The notes below the pieces were generated by a model, which saw only the letters and a program-made list of their open reading frames with translations, was not told the DNA's origin and did not search any database. Below are positions 1 to 5,879 of a stretch of 12,929 bases of DNA, piece after piece. The stretch lies in assembly GCA_023227835.1 (NCBI GenBank), contig JALOCI010000067.1, positions 1 through 12,929 on the forward strand, written 5' to 3'. The position numbers were made by a program, and so were the translations under genes. The DNA is from Bacteroidales bacterium (GTDB lineage Bacteria; Bacteroidota; Bacteroidia; Bacteroidales; UBA932). Positions within the stretch are counted from its first letter, which is position 1. The number at the start of each line of letters is the position of its first letter.

Positions 1-67
1 CGCATGAGCGGGAGAAGACCAGCCACCGGCCGTCGGACGGGCCAGCAGCCACGCGCCCGATCGATCT

Positions 68-114
68 TGTGCCCACGCTTTTGGGTGGACATGGGGGCAC
101 ACGTTTGCTACGGT
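68..114 (+). promoter_or_regulatory. Possible operator/promoter before the first gene
   Basis: A perfect 7-bp inverted repeat, TGTGCCC at 68-74 and GGGCACA at 95-101, lies just upstream of the first start codon. A weak TAnnnT element (TACGGT, 109-114) sits a few bases before that ATG, which would give an almost leaderless transcript. The following gene encodes a ribbon-helix-helix protein, and such proteins often bind short inverted repeats upstream of their own gene, so autoregulation is a reasonable inference. No good -35 box is present at the usual spacing. The rest of 1-120 shows no supported gene. Confidence 0.22.
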
Positions 115-120
115 GGGCGC

Positions 121-429
121 ATGGTCCTACCACCCGAGGCCCGCCGCACGTTTTGGCTGAAGGTCCGGTGCTCCAGCGTGGAACTGCTGCACGTGCGCGA
201 CGTGTCGGCCGGGCTGGGCCTGACCGTGGCCGAGTTCTGCCGGCGCCGGCTGTTTGGCGACCGGGAGGGGCTGCCGCGGCCGGGTGTGCGCCACGAGCCT
301 GGGCAGGCGGGACCGCCGGCGCTCGTGGCCGAGCTGGAGCAGGCGGCCGCCCGGGCCGAGCGTGAGCACGCGGTGGCCCAGGTGCTGGCCGCGCGAGGGG
401 AGGCGGTGCGCCGTGGCGACCAAGGGTAA
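121..429 (+). CDS. Ribbon-helix-helix (MobC/NikA-like) DNA-binding protein
   Basis: This 102-residue protein has the layout of a ribbon-helix-helix DNA-binding domain: a beta strand FWLKVRCSS (about 11-19), a first helix VELLHVRDVSAGLG (20-33), and a second helix starting LTVAEFCRRRLFGD. This resembles the N-terminal domain of plasmid MobC/NikA-type relaxosome accessory proteins and small phage repressors. The rest is an Ala/Glu/Arg-rich helix that could pair subunits. I chose the ATG at 121, preceded by GGTGGG, because the domain begins just after it; the same frame is open up to position 4 but that extension is low-complexity. The 3' end overlaps the next gene by 17 bases, which suggests coupled translation. 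Role is inferred: an autoregulator, or a protein binding the nearby packaging site. A relaxosome role is less likely because no relaxase is visible. Confidence 0.6.
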   Translation: MVLPPEARRTFWLKVRCSSVELLHVRDVSAGLGLTVAEFCRRRLFGDREGLPRPGVRHEPGQAGPPALVAELEQAAARAEREHAVAQVLAARGEAVRRGDQG

Positions 430-1027
430 GGGCAAGGCCGCCGTGCCAGGGCGGGGAGGGCGCAAGGCGCCGACCAAGGCGATCACCCCGATCACCGCCG
501 ACCAGTACAACAAGCTCTGGGCGGGGTTCACGATCAAGCAGACCCCGGCGTTCGCCGCCCGGCACGCTGGGATCCCCGAGAAGCTGGCGGTCGCCTACAT
601 CGAAGGGGCGGCGCGCCCGGACCTGGGCATGGTGCCGATCCGGGAGCGGTGGCAGCGGGTCATGAACGCCGCCCAGGAGGAGGCGAACCTGACCGTGGCC
701 GAGTGGCACCGGCGGAACCTCCAGGCCATTCAGGTGGCCATGGGCACGGTCACCACCGAGATCGCACTGCTCGCCGAGGACGCCAAGATGCGGCTGGCCA
801 CGTACCAGCAGTCCGGCGGGGCGACGGCGCCCGAGCTGCGCGAGTCGCTGCACAAGGTGGCCGAGACGGCCGACCGACTGATCCGCCTGGGCGAGCGCAT
901 GCTGGGCGGGCCGGACCAGAAGATCCAGGTGAACAGCGGCAGCGGACTGGACACGCTGACCGTGGAGGAGCTGGTGGAGTTCGCCACCACGGGCCTGCTG
1001 CCGCCGGGGCACCAGGGGAAAAGGTAA
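413..1027 (+). CDS. Probable terminase small subunit
   Basis: This 204-residue protein probably recognises the packaging site on phage DNA and hands it to the large terminase. After a basic, disordered N terminus (1-25) comes a helix-turn-helix-like segment at about 30-65, with ITADQYNKLWAGF followed by TPAFAARHAGIPEKLAVAYIEG, as in many small terminases. A long amphipathic, probably coiled-coil region follows (about 85-170), then a C-terminal tail with LDTLTVEELVEFATTG, a plausible contact for the large subunit. The GTG start at 413 is chosen for the GAGGGGAGG ribosome binding site at 395-403; an upstream in-frame ATG at 254 would only read through the first gene out of frame. Size, domain order and position upstream of the large terminase fit the role. 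No direct family signature is certain, so another phage HTH regulator remains possible. Confidence 0.55.
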   Translation: MATKGKGKAAVPGRGGRKAPTKAITPITADQYNKLWAGFTIKQTPAFAARHAGIPEKLAVAYIEGAARPDLGMVPIRERWQRVMNAAQEEANLTVAEWHRRNLQAIQVAMGTVTTEIALLAEDAKMRLATYQQSGGATAPELRESLHKVAETADRLIRLGERMLGGPDQKIQVNSGSGLDTLTVEELVEFATTGLLPPGHQGKR

Positions 1028-1033
1028 AGATCC

Positions 1034-2707
1034 ATGACTACAAAGACGAAACGACCGCCGCCCGGCAAAACGCGCAAAGCGCCGGCACGCCGCGGCGCAC
1101 CTCCCAAGGCGCTGCCGGCCGCCGAGCCACCGCGCCCTCTGGCCACCGTTACCGATATTCGCCCCCCCGAGCCGGGTGTTTCGCTCCAGGAACCGTGCGC
1201 GCCGTCGTCCGGTTCCAGCAAGGGCAGAAGCGGCAGGGCGCCTCAAGGCGCTACCGGTATTCGCCCCCCCGAGCCCGAGGTGGAGCCCACGGCTACGTCC
1301 AAGGACGGCAGGCCGCTGGTGCCTGGCACCCAGGTGGAGATCCTGCCGCAGCTCGTGCCCATGCTCGTGGCGATCGACAAGGTGCGCCCGGATCCGGCGA
1401 ACCCCCGGATCGTCCGGGACCTGGACGTCGTGATCAACAGCATGCGCCGGTTCGGCTGTAGGTGGCCGCTGGTGGCCAACAGCCGCACCGAGGTGGTGGA
1501 GGCAGGGCACCAGCGCCTCGCCGCCCTGGCTGCCCTTGGGGCGTCCCACGTGCCCGTTCTGTGGGCCGACGATGACGGGGTGACCGCCCAGGCGTTCAAC
1601 ATCGCCGACAACCGGGTCGGCGAGACGGCCGCGACCTGGGACACCGGCGCACTGGAGCGCCTGCTGTCCGGTCTCCAGGTGGACGCCTCGGCCTCGCCGA
1701 CGCCGATCGACACCGCCGCCCTGTTCCGCGATCTCGGATTCCCGGAGGGCAACCTGTCCGCCCTGCTGAACCAGACCACGGGCGCCGAGGGCACGCGCAC
1801 CCCGAGCAAGGCCAAGGGCAAGCGGGTGGCGCCGATCCCGGACGCCATGCTGCGCGCCCCCGTGACCAGGCAGGGCGACCGCTGGGTCCTGGGCATGCAC
1901 CGCCTGGCCTGCGGGGACTGCCGCGACCCCAAGGTCGTGGCCTGGGCGCTCGCCGGCCTGAAGTGCGGGATCGCCCTCACCGATCCCCCGTACTGTTCCG
2001 GGTCGTTCCAGGAGGCAGGCAAGCGGGCCGGCACCTGGGGCGAGATCGCCAGCGATACCCTGTCCAGCAGGGGGTACGCCTCGCTCATGCGGGAATGGCT
2101 CACCGCCGCCCACCCCCAGATCGTGTACGTGTTCACCGACTGGCGCATGTGGCCGGCGCTGTTCGATGTGGTGGAGGCCTCGGGCCTGCCGGTCCGTTCG
2201 ATGATCGTGTGGAACAAGGGCCACCCGGGCCTCGGCGCGCTGTGGCGCACCCAGCACGAGCTGATCATGTACGCCGCCCGGCAGGGCAACAAGGTGGACC
2301 AGCTGGCGCGCACCGCCGCCAAGGGCAACGTGATCAACGCCGCCCGGTCGGGCAACGATCTGCACTACACCCAGAAGCCGGTCGACCTGCTCGTGGAGGT
2401 CCTGGAGGGCGACGCCGCCAGCGGGCGCACCGGGCCCGTGTTCGATCCGTTCGGTGGGTGCGGCTCCACGCTGATCGCATGCGAGGCCCTGGGCCGACCC
2501 TGCGGCACCCTGGAGATCGAGCCGCGCTACGCCGATCTCATCTGCCGGCGCTGGGCCGAGCAGGTGGGCGGGGCCGCGGCCGCCGTCCTGGAGGGGACCG
2601 GCCAGACCTGGTTCGAGGTGGCCGCAGCTCGTGGCGTTGACGTGTCCGACCTGGAGCCCGCGCCGCCGCAACGGTGCGACCTGGCACCCGAGGAGATGGA
2701 GTCATGA
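1034..2707 (+). CDS. ParB-domain/DNA methyltransferase fusion (beta class, N6-adenine or N4-cytosine)
   Basis: This 557-residue protein joins a ParB/sulfiredoxin-type domain to an amino-methyltransferase that would use S-adenosylmethionine to methylate adenine-N6 or cytosine-N4 in DNA. Residues 1-105 are basic, Pro-rich and probably disordered, with a repeated IRPPEP motif at 42-47 and 76-81. The ParB-like domain spans about 108-200, with GHQRLAAL at 158-165. The catalytic motif DPPY is at 317-320 and the cofactor motif FDPFGGCGSTL at 470-480; DPPY preceding FxGxG, with the target-recognition region between, is the beta-class order. All key motifs look intact. ParB-methylase fusions are common in phages and prophages. 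No restriction nuclease is next to it, so it looks like a solitary methylase that could protect phage DNA or mark packaging sites. It begins 6 bases after the small terminase and ends in an ATGA overlap with the next gene. The target sequence cannot be read from the protein. Confidence 0.9.
   Translation: MTTKTKRPPPGKTRKAPARRGAPPKALPAAEPPRPLATVTDIRPPEPGVSLQEPCAPSSGSSKGRSGRAPQGATGIRPPEPEVEPTATSKDGRPLVPGTQVEILPQLVPMLVAIDKVRPDPANPRIVRDLDVVINSMRRFGCRWPLVANSRTEVVEAGHQRLAALAALGASHVPVLWADDDGVTAQAFNIADNRVGETAATWDTGALERLLSGLQVDASASPTPIDTAALFRDLGFPEGNLSALLNQTTGAEGTRTPSKAKGKRVAPIPDAMLRAPVTRQGDRWVLGMHRLACGDCRDPKVVAWALAGLKCGIALTDPPYCSGSFQEAGKRAGTWGEIASDTLSSRGYASLMREWLTAAHPQIVYVFTDWRMWPALFDVVEASGLPVRSMIVWNKGHPGLGALWRTQHELIMYAARQGNKVDQLARTAAKGNVINAARSGNDLHYTQKPVDLLVEVLEGDAASGRTGPVFDPFGGCGSTLIACEALGRPCGTLEIEPRYADLICRRWAEQVGGAAAAVLEGTGQTWFEVAAARGVDVSDLEPAPPQRCDLAPEEMES
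1150..1173 (+). repeat. 24-bp direct repeat, copy A
   Basis: Copy A of a 24-bp repeat whose core is GATATTCGCCCCCCCGAGCC. It matches copy B (1252-1275) at 23 of 24 positions, differing only at 1155 (A versus G). It contains a C7 run at 1162-1168 and encodes TDIRPPEP in the methyltransferase's disordered N terminus. Confidence 0.85.
1252..1275 (+). repeat. 24-bp direct repeat, copy B
   Basis: Copy B, 102 bases after copy A, exactly 34 codons, so loss or gain of one unit by recombination would keep the methyltransferase frame. It contains a C7 run at 1264-1270 and encodes TGIRPPEP. A weaker third relative lies at 6247-6269. Confidence 0.85.
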
Positions 2708-3603
2708 TCCGCGAGCACCTGGGCGGGGTGATCGAGCGCATGGAGAAGTTCCGCGCGCAGGCCCTCATGCGCGCCGAGGCCGCCAAGGTGCAGGCGCAGG
2801 CCTACGCCGAGGTGATCGAGGAGCTGCGCCGGCTGGACGGGATCGCGCTCGCCGACGAAGTGCTGCGCGGCCGAGTTCGGCAGCTGGACGAGGACGCGGG
2901 CACGAGGCCCGCGCCCGAGGTCGGCGACCTGCCCCCGAGCACCGGCGACAAGAACCAGCGGTGCACACTGCCGCCGGTCGGATCGTCTGGCGAGGTCGGG
3001 CCCGTCGGCGAGGAGGGGCCCAGGGGTCCGGGACCCTGCCCCAAGGGGCCGGCCGGACCGTCACTTGGGCAGATGCCGCGCGACAGGGGCGCCGAGGCCG
3101 AGGCCGCCAAGGCGCAGGCGCAGCGCAAGGGCTCGCCGCCCTGCCCGTTGTGCTACAGCGGGACGATCGTGTATCGCAAGACCGGGCGCCTGATCTGCCT
3201 GAACGAGGAGTGCCCGAACAGCAAGACCGGGCAGGAGTCCCAGGCACCTGTGAAGGGCAAGGCCGAGGCGCCGCCCGCCGAGCCCGAGGAGGTGGACACC
3301 GGCCGCGTGATCGGGATCGGCAACGGACAGCAGGAACTGGGGGAGGGCACGAACCTGGCCGCGTGCATCGCTGCGATCCGCTACCGGGCGCCGCACTGGC
3401 TCACGACGTCCGGGATCCTGGAGGTCGTGCGCGCACGCCTGCGCAAGGACCTGCCCGAGACCATGGTCCAGATCATCGGGCAGGAGATGACCAAGCAACG
3501 CAAGCACCGCACGTTCATGGTGCCGGGGCTCCAGGCCAGGCAGGTGGACGCCCGCCGCTGGGAATACCGGATCGCCGAGGTCTCGAAACACGAGGGGGAC
3601 TGA
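2704..3603 (+). CDS. Zinc-ribbon protein with coiled coil and collagen-like stretch
   Basis: I do not recognise this 299-residue protein as a named family. Residues 1-65 form an Ala/Glu/Arg-rich coiled coil. Residues 96-120 form a short collagen-like run: five Gly-X-Y triplets (GEV GPV GEE GPR GPG), a PCPK interruption, then two more. A zinc ribbon follows, with Cys at 147, 150, 165 and 170 (CPLC, then CLNEEC). The C-terminal part (about 220-299) contains APHWLTTSGILEVVRARLRK and a basic TKQRKHRTF segment, a pattern compatible with a winged-helix nucleic-acid-binding fold. The motif AEAAKxQAQ occurs twice (24-32 and 132-140). The ATG overlaps the methyltransferase stop as ATGA and has GAGGAG at 2691-2696 upstream. 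It probably acts on nucleic acid with its neighbours; this is inference from the ribbon and from context. Confidence 0.7.
   Translation: MIREHLGGVIERMEKFRAQALMRAEAAKVQAQAYAEVIEELRRLDGIALADEVLRGRVRQLDEDAGTRPAPEVGDLPPSTGDKNQRCTLPPVGSSGEVGPVGEEGPRGPGPCPKGPAGPSLGQMPRDRGAEAEAAKAQAQRKGSPPCPLCYSGTIVYRKTGRLICLNEECPNSKTGQESQAPVKGKAEAPPAEPEEVDTGRVIGIGNGQQELGEGTNLAACIAAIRYRAPHWLTTSGILEVVRARLRKDLPETMVQIIGQEMTKQRKHRTFMVPGLQARQVDARRWEYRIAEVSKHEGD
2773..2799 (+). repeat. Internal 27-bp repeat, first copy
   Basis: Encodes AEAAKVQAQ. It matches 3097-3123 (AEAAKAQAQ) at 26 of 27 bases in the same reading frame, 324 bases apart. The single difference is T2789 versus C3113. This may be a small internal duplication or strong codon bias in a helical segment. 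Confidence 0.55.
3097..3123 (+). repeat. Internal 27-bp repeat, second copy
   Basis: Second copy of the AEAAKxQAQ-encoding repeat, placed just before the zinc ribbon of the same protein. A 21-base stretch beginning at 3091 (encoding AEAEAAK) also occurs exactly at 12671-12691 in the MuF gene. Confidence 0.55.
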
Positions 3604-3641
3604 CCGGGGCGGCTCGCCGCCGCAACCTGGAGCGCAAGAAC

Positions 3642-4004
3642 ATGGCGGTGCTGAACAACAGGGCGCGCAAGGCAGGGGAGGCAGGCGAGGAGCCCGCCCT
3701 CGCCGACCGCCCGCGCACCCGCGCCGATTGCGTGGACGGTGAGCGCCCCTGCCCGTGGGTGGGCTGCCGCTACCACCTGTGGGCGGACGTCATGCCCTCG
3801 GGCAGCCTGAAGATCGCCCACGACGTGGACCCGCTGGACCTCACCGAGTCGTGCGCGCTGGACGTGTGCGCGCAGGGCAGCCACACGCTGGAGCAGGTGG
3901 CCGACCGGCTGAACGTGACCCGGGAGCGCCTGCGGCAGATCGAGGAGGCCGCGATCGCCAAGCTCGCCGCCGCCGGCGTGCCGATCGAGGAGCTGGGGGC
4001 ATGA
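3642..4004 (+). CDS. Small Cys-rich protein with sigma-70 region 4-like HTH
   Basis: This 120-residue protein ends in a helix-turn-helix closely resembling sigma-70 region 4.2: residues 80-108, SHTLEQVADRLNVTRERLRQIEEAAIAKL, where VTRERLRQIE is the recognition-helix signature. There is no sigma region 2, so it cannot be a complete sigma factor. Before the HTH are Cys30, Cys37 and Cys42 (RPCPWVGCRYHL), Cys71 and Cys76, an arrangement that could bind a metal. From memory, similar small CPxxxCxxHL proteins with a sigma-like HTH occur in Myxococcota and in phages. A role as phage transcription regulator, or as a DNA-binding packaging accessory, is inference. The ATG at 3642 has GGAG about 10 bases upstream; the frame stays open further upstream without a good start. 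It ends in an ATGA overlap with the next gene. Confidence 0.72.
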   Translation: MAVLNNRARKAGEAGEEPALADRPRTRADCVDGERPCPWVGCRYHLWADVMPSGSLKIAHDVDPLDLTESCALDVCAQGSHTLEQVADRLNVTRERLRQIEEAAIAKLAAAGVPIEELGA

Positions 4005-4270
4005 CCGTGATCGAACTGACCCGGGAGTGCGAGCGAGTGCTCGCCGCCGGCTTGTACCGCGTGGCGCTCGTGCTGCCGCGGTCTCCTGGACGTGGGCGAC
4101 GAATGCGGATCGGCGGGCCAGGTAGTCCACTGGGCGAGATTGCCTGCTGCTCCAGTGCCGGAACCGTGTGTTATTTCGGTGCGATCGACGTGCTGGCCTG
4201 GCTGACCTTGCGTGGACTAATTCAGGCCGAGATCGCCGAAACTAGTCCATCCGTGGAGGGCGCACCATGA
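4001..4270 (+). CDS. Hypothetical protein, 89 aa
   Basis: I do not recognise this protein. It is 89 residues long with no signal peptide or clear motif. A basic patch PRSPGRGRRMRIGG sits around residues 27-40, and the second half (FGAIDVLAWLTLRGLIQAEIAE) could form an amphipathic helix. Reality as a gene rests on ATGA overlaps at both ends: its ATG is embedded in the stop of the sigma-like gene and its stop overlaps the large terminase start. Its 3' half is visibly less GC-rich than its neighbours, with codons such as TTATTT, CTAATT and ACTAGT, which may mean later acquisition or an embedded control element. It contains the inverted repeat TGGACTA/TAGTCCA close to the terminase start. Confidence 0.6.
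   Translation: MTVIELTRECERVLAAGLYRVALVLPRSPGRGRRMRIGGPGSPLGEIACCSSAGTVCYFGAIDVLAWLTLRGLIQAEIAETSPSVEGAP
4213..4249. promoter_or_regulatory. 7-bp inverted repeat before the large terminase start
   Basis: TGGACTA at 4213-4219 and TAGTCCA at 4243-4249 are perfect inverted repeats separated by 23 bases, ending 17 bases before the terminase ATG. A third copy, TAGTCCA, is at 4123-4129. The segment is unusually AT-rich for this window. It could be an operator or an mRNA hairpin near the terminase ribosome binding site, but no convincing -35/-10 pair is present and chance is possible. Confidence 0.25.
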
Positions 4271-5871
4271 CTGCTGCCGCCCAGGCGCTCGCCCCCGTGG
4301 GCGCTGTCCATCCCAAGTACCGGGCGCCGCGCCGGCACCTGCCGCGAGCTGACCGCGGGCGCTGGATCGACCCGGACAACCGCAAGGGGTACGAGGCGCG
4401 AGCCGAGGCCATGCGCCTGGCCCACGTGCGAACTGCGCAACGCGACCCGGCCGCGTTCTTCGAATACTGTTTCAGGGACGAGCGGACGTGGGAACCCCTC
4501 GAAACCCAATGGTATCAGGAGGACTGGAACGACGCCCTGGACGACGGCACCCGCGTGCTGATCATCGCCCCGCGTAACCACGGCAAGACCACCTTCCTGG
4601 TGGCGCGGACGATCTGGGAACTGGGGCGCAATCCCGACCTGCGGATCAAGATCGTCTGCGCCTCGGACCAGAAGGCCCGGGAGCGCCTGTGGGAAATCAC
4701 CCAGCACCTGCGCACCAACCCGCGCGTGCGCGAGGTGTTCCCGCACCTGGAGCCGTCCGAGGACGCCGAGTGGAGCAAGCACCAGATCACGGTCAAGCGC
4801 ACGGCCCGACACCGCGACGCCAGCGTGCAGGCCCTGGGCATTCTGTCCACGGTCGCCGGCGCCCGGTGCGACCTGCTGATCGCCGACGACGTGGTGGACC
4901 AGCGCAACGCGATCCTCATGCCGGCCATGCGCGCGGCCGTCAAGGCGGCCTGGCTGAACGATTGGTCCCTGACCCTGGAGCCCGACGCCCGGGTCTGGTA
5001 TCTGGCGACGCCGTGGCACCGGGACGACCTCACCGCGAACCTGCAAACGAACCCGGCGTACACCCTGGTCCGGTACGCCATCGGGGGCGAATTCGGGAGC
5101 ATGTGGCCGACCAAGTGGCCCGAGGCCCGGTTGCGCTCGCTGCTGAAGGAACTGGGATCCGCCTCGTTCGCCCGCGCGATGCACTGCGAAGTGACAGACG
5201 AGGGCACCGCCCTGGTGCGCGAGGACTGGATCCACTTCGCCGACCTGGAGCACGAGCCCGACTTCGCCGACCGCCTGGACCGGATGGCCTTTATCACGAG
5301 CTACGACCCCGCGATCGGGACGAGCAGCGAGCACGACTGGTCCGCGAGCGTGGCGATCGCCGTGGACCCCGAGCGCCGCCGCGTGTGGGTGGTGGACGGC
5401 TGGCACATGCACGAGACGATCGGACACCAGGCGGACATCGTGGCCGAGGAGGCGACCCGCTACCAGCCGGTCAAGATCCTGATCGAGAAGGTGGGCCTGT
5501 CCACGCTGGACGAGTGGGTCCTGAACAAGTACCCCGAGCTGGCCGGCCTCGTGCAGGTAACTACACCCAGGGTTTCGAAAGCTGCGCGCCTCGCCGGTGT
5601 CACCCCCCTGCTGGAGTCGGGGGTCGTGGTGTTCTCCGATCACCTGAACCCGGCGAGCCCGACGTTCGACCACGAGCGCGGAAACCTGGTGGGCGAGCTG
5701 ATCGACTTCCCGTTCAGCAAGCACGACGATCTGGCCGACGCCTGGGGGCAAGCGATGCACGGCGCCCGCCGGCTGTTCCTGGACAACTGGGCGCCCGGGG
5801 TGGATAATGAGGCTCCGGTGATCGAGCTGCGGATCGGCGGTCACGCGATAGACGACGGGCACCCGTTCTAG
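4267..5871 (+). CDS. terL: Terminase large subunit (packaging ATPase/nuclease)
   Basis: This 534-residue protein is the packaging motor: an ATPase that pumps DNA through the portal and a nuclease that cuts the concatemer. The Walker A motif is APRNHGKTT (101-109). Walker B is LLIADD (203-208), with acidic residues D207 and D208. The coupling motif LATPWHRDDL follows at about 242-252. The C-terminal RNase H-like nuclease keeps its acidic set: D347 in SYDPAIGT, E407 in ILIEKVG and D487/D488 in SKHDDLADA. Length is normal for the family and no frameshift is seen, so it should be active. The ATG overlaps the previous stop as ATGA and has GGAGGG about 7 bases upstream. The small terminase is 3.2 kb upstream, separated by four genes, which is wider than usual. 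The TAG stop is part of the next gene's AGGAGG site. Confidence 0.96.
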   Translation: MTAAAQALAPVGAVHPKYRAPRRHLPRADRGRWIDPDNRKGYEARAEAMRLAHVRTAQRDPAAFFEYCFRDERTWEPLETQWYQEDWNDALDDGTRVLIIAPRNHGKTTFLVARTIWELGRNPDLRIKIVCASDQKARERLWEITQHLRTNPRVREVFPHLEPSEDAEWSKHQITVKRTARHRDASVQALGILSTVAGARCDLLIADDVVDQRNAILMPAMRAAVKAAWLNDWSLTLEPDARVWYLATPWHRDDLTANLQTNPAYTLVRYAIGGEFGSMWPTKWPEARLRSLLKELGSASFARAMHCEVTDEGTALVREDWIHFADLEHEPDFADRLDRMAFITSYDPAIGTSSEHDWSASVAIAVDPERRRVWVVDGWHMHETIGHQADIVAEEATRYQPVKILIEKVGLSTLDEWVLNKYPELAGLVQVTTPRVSKAARLAGVTPLLESGVVVFSDHLNPASPTFDHERGNLVGELIDFPFSKHDDLADAWGQAMHGARRLFLDNWAPGVDNEAPVIELRIGGHAIDDGHPF

Positions 5872-5879
5872 GAGGTTCG

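Noticed and set aside
4..120. Upstream extension of the RHH gene to the ATG at position 4
   Set aside because: The added residues are low-complexity and the RHH strand starts right after the ATG at 121.
254..412. Upstream ATG extension of the small terminase
   Set aside because: This part overlaps the RHH gene in another frame and is Arg/Pro-rich noise; the GTG at 413 has a much better ribosome binding site.
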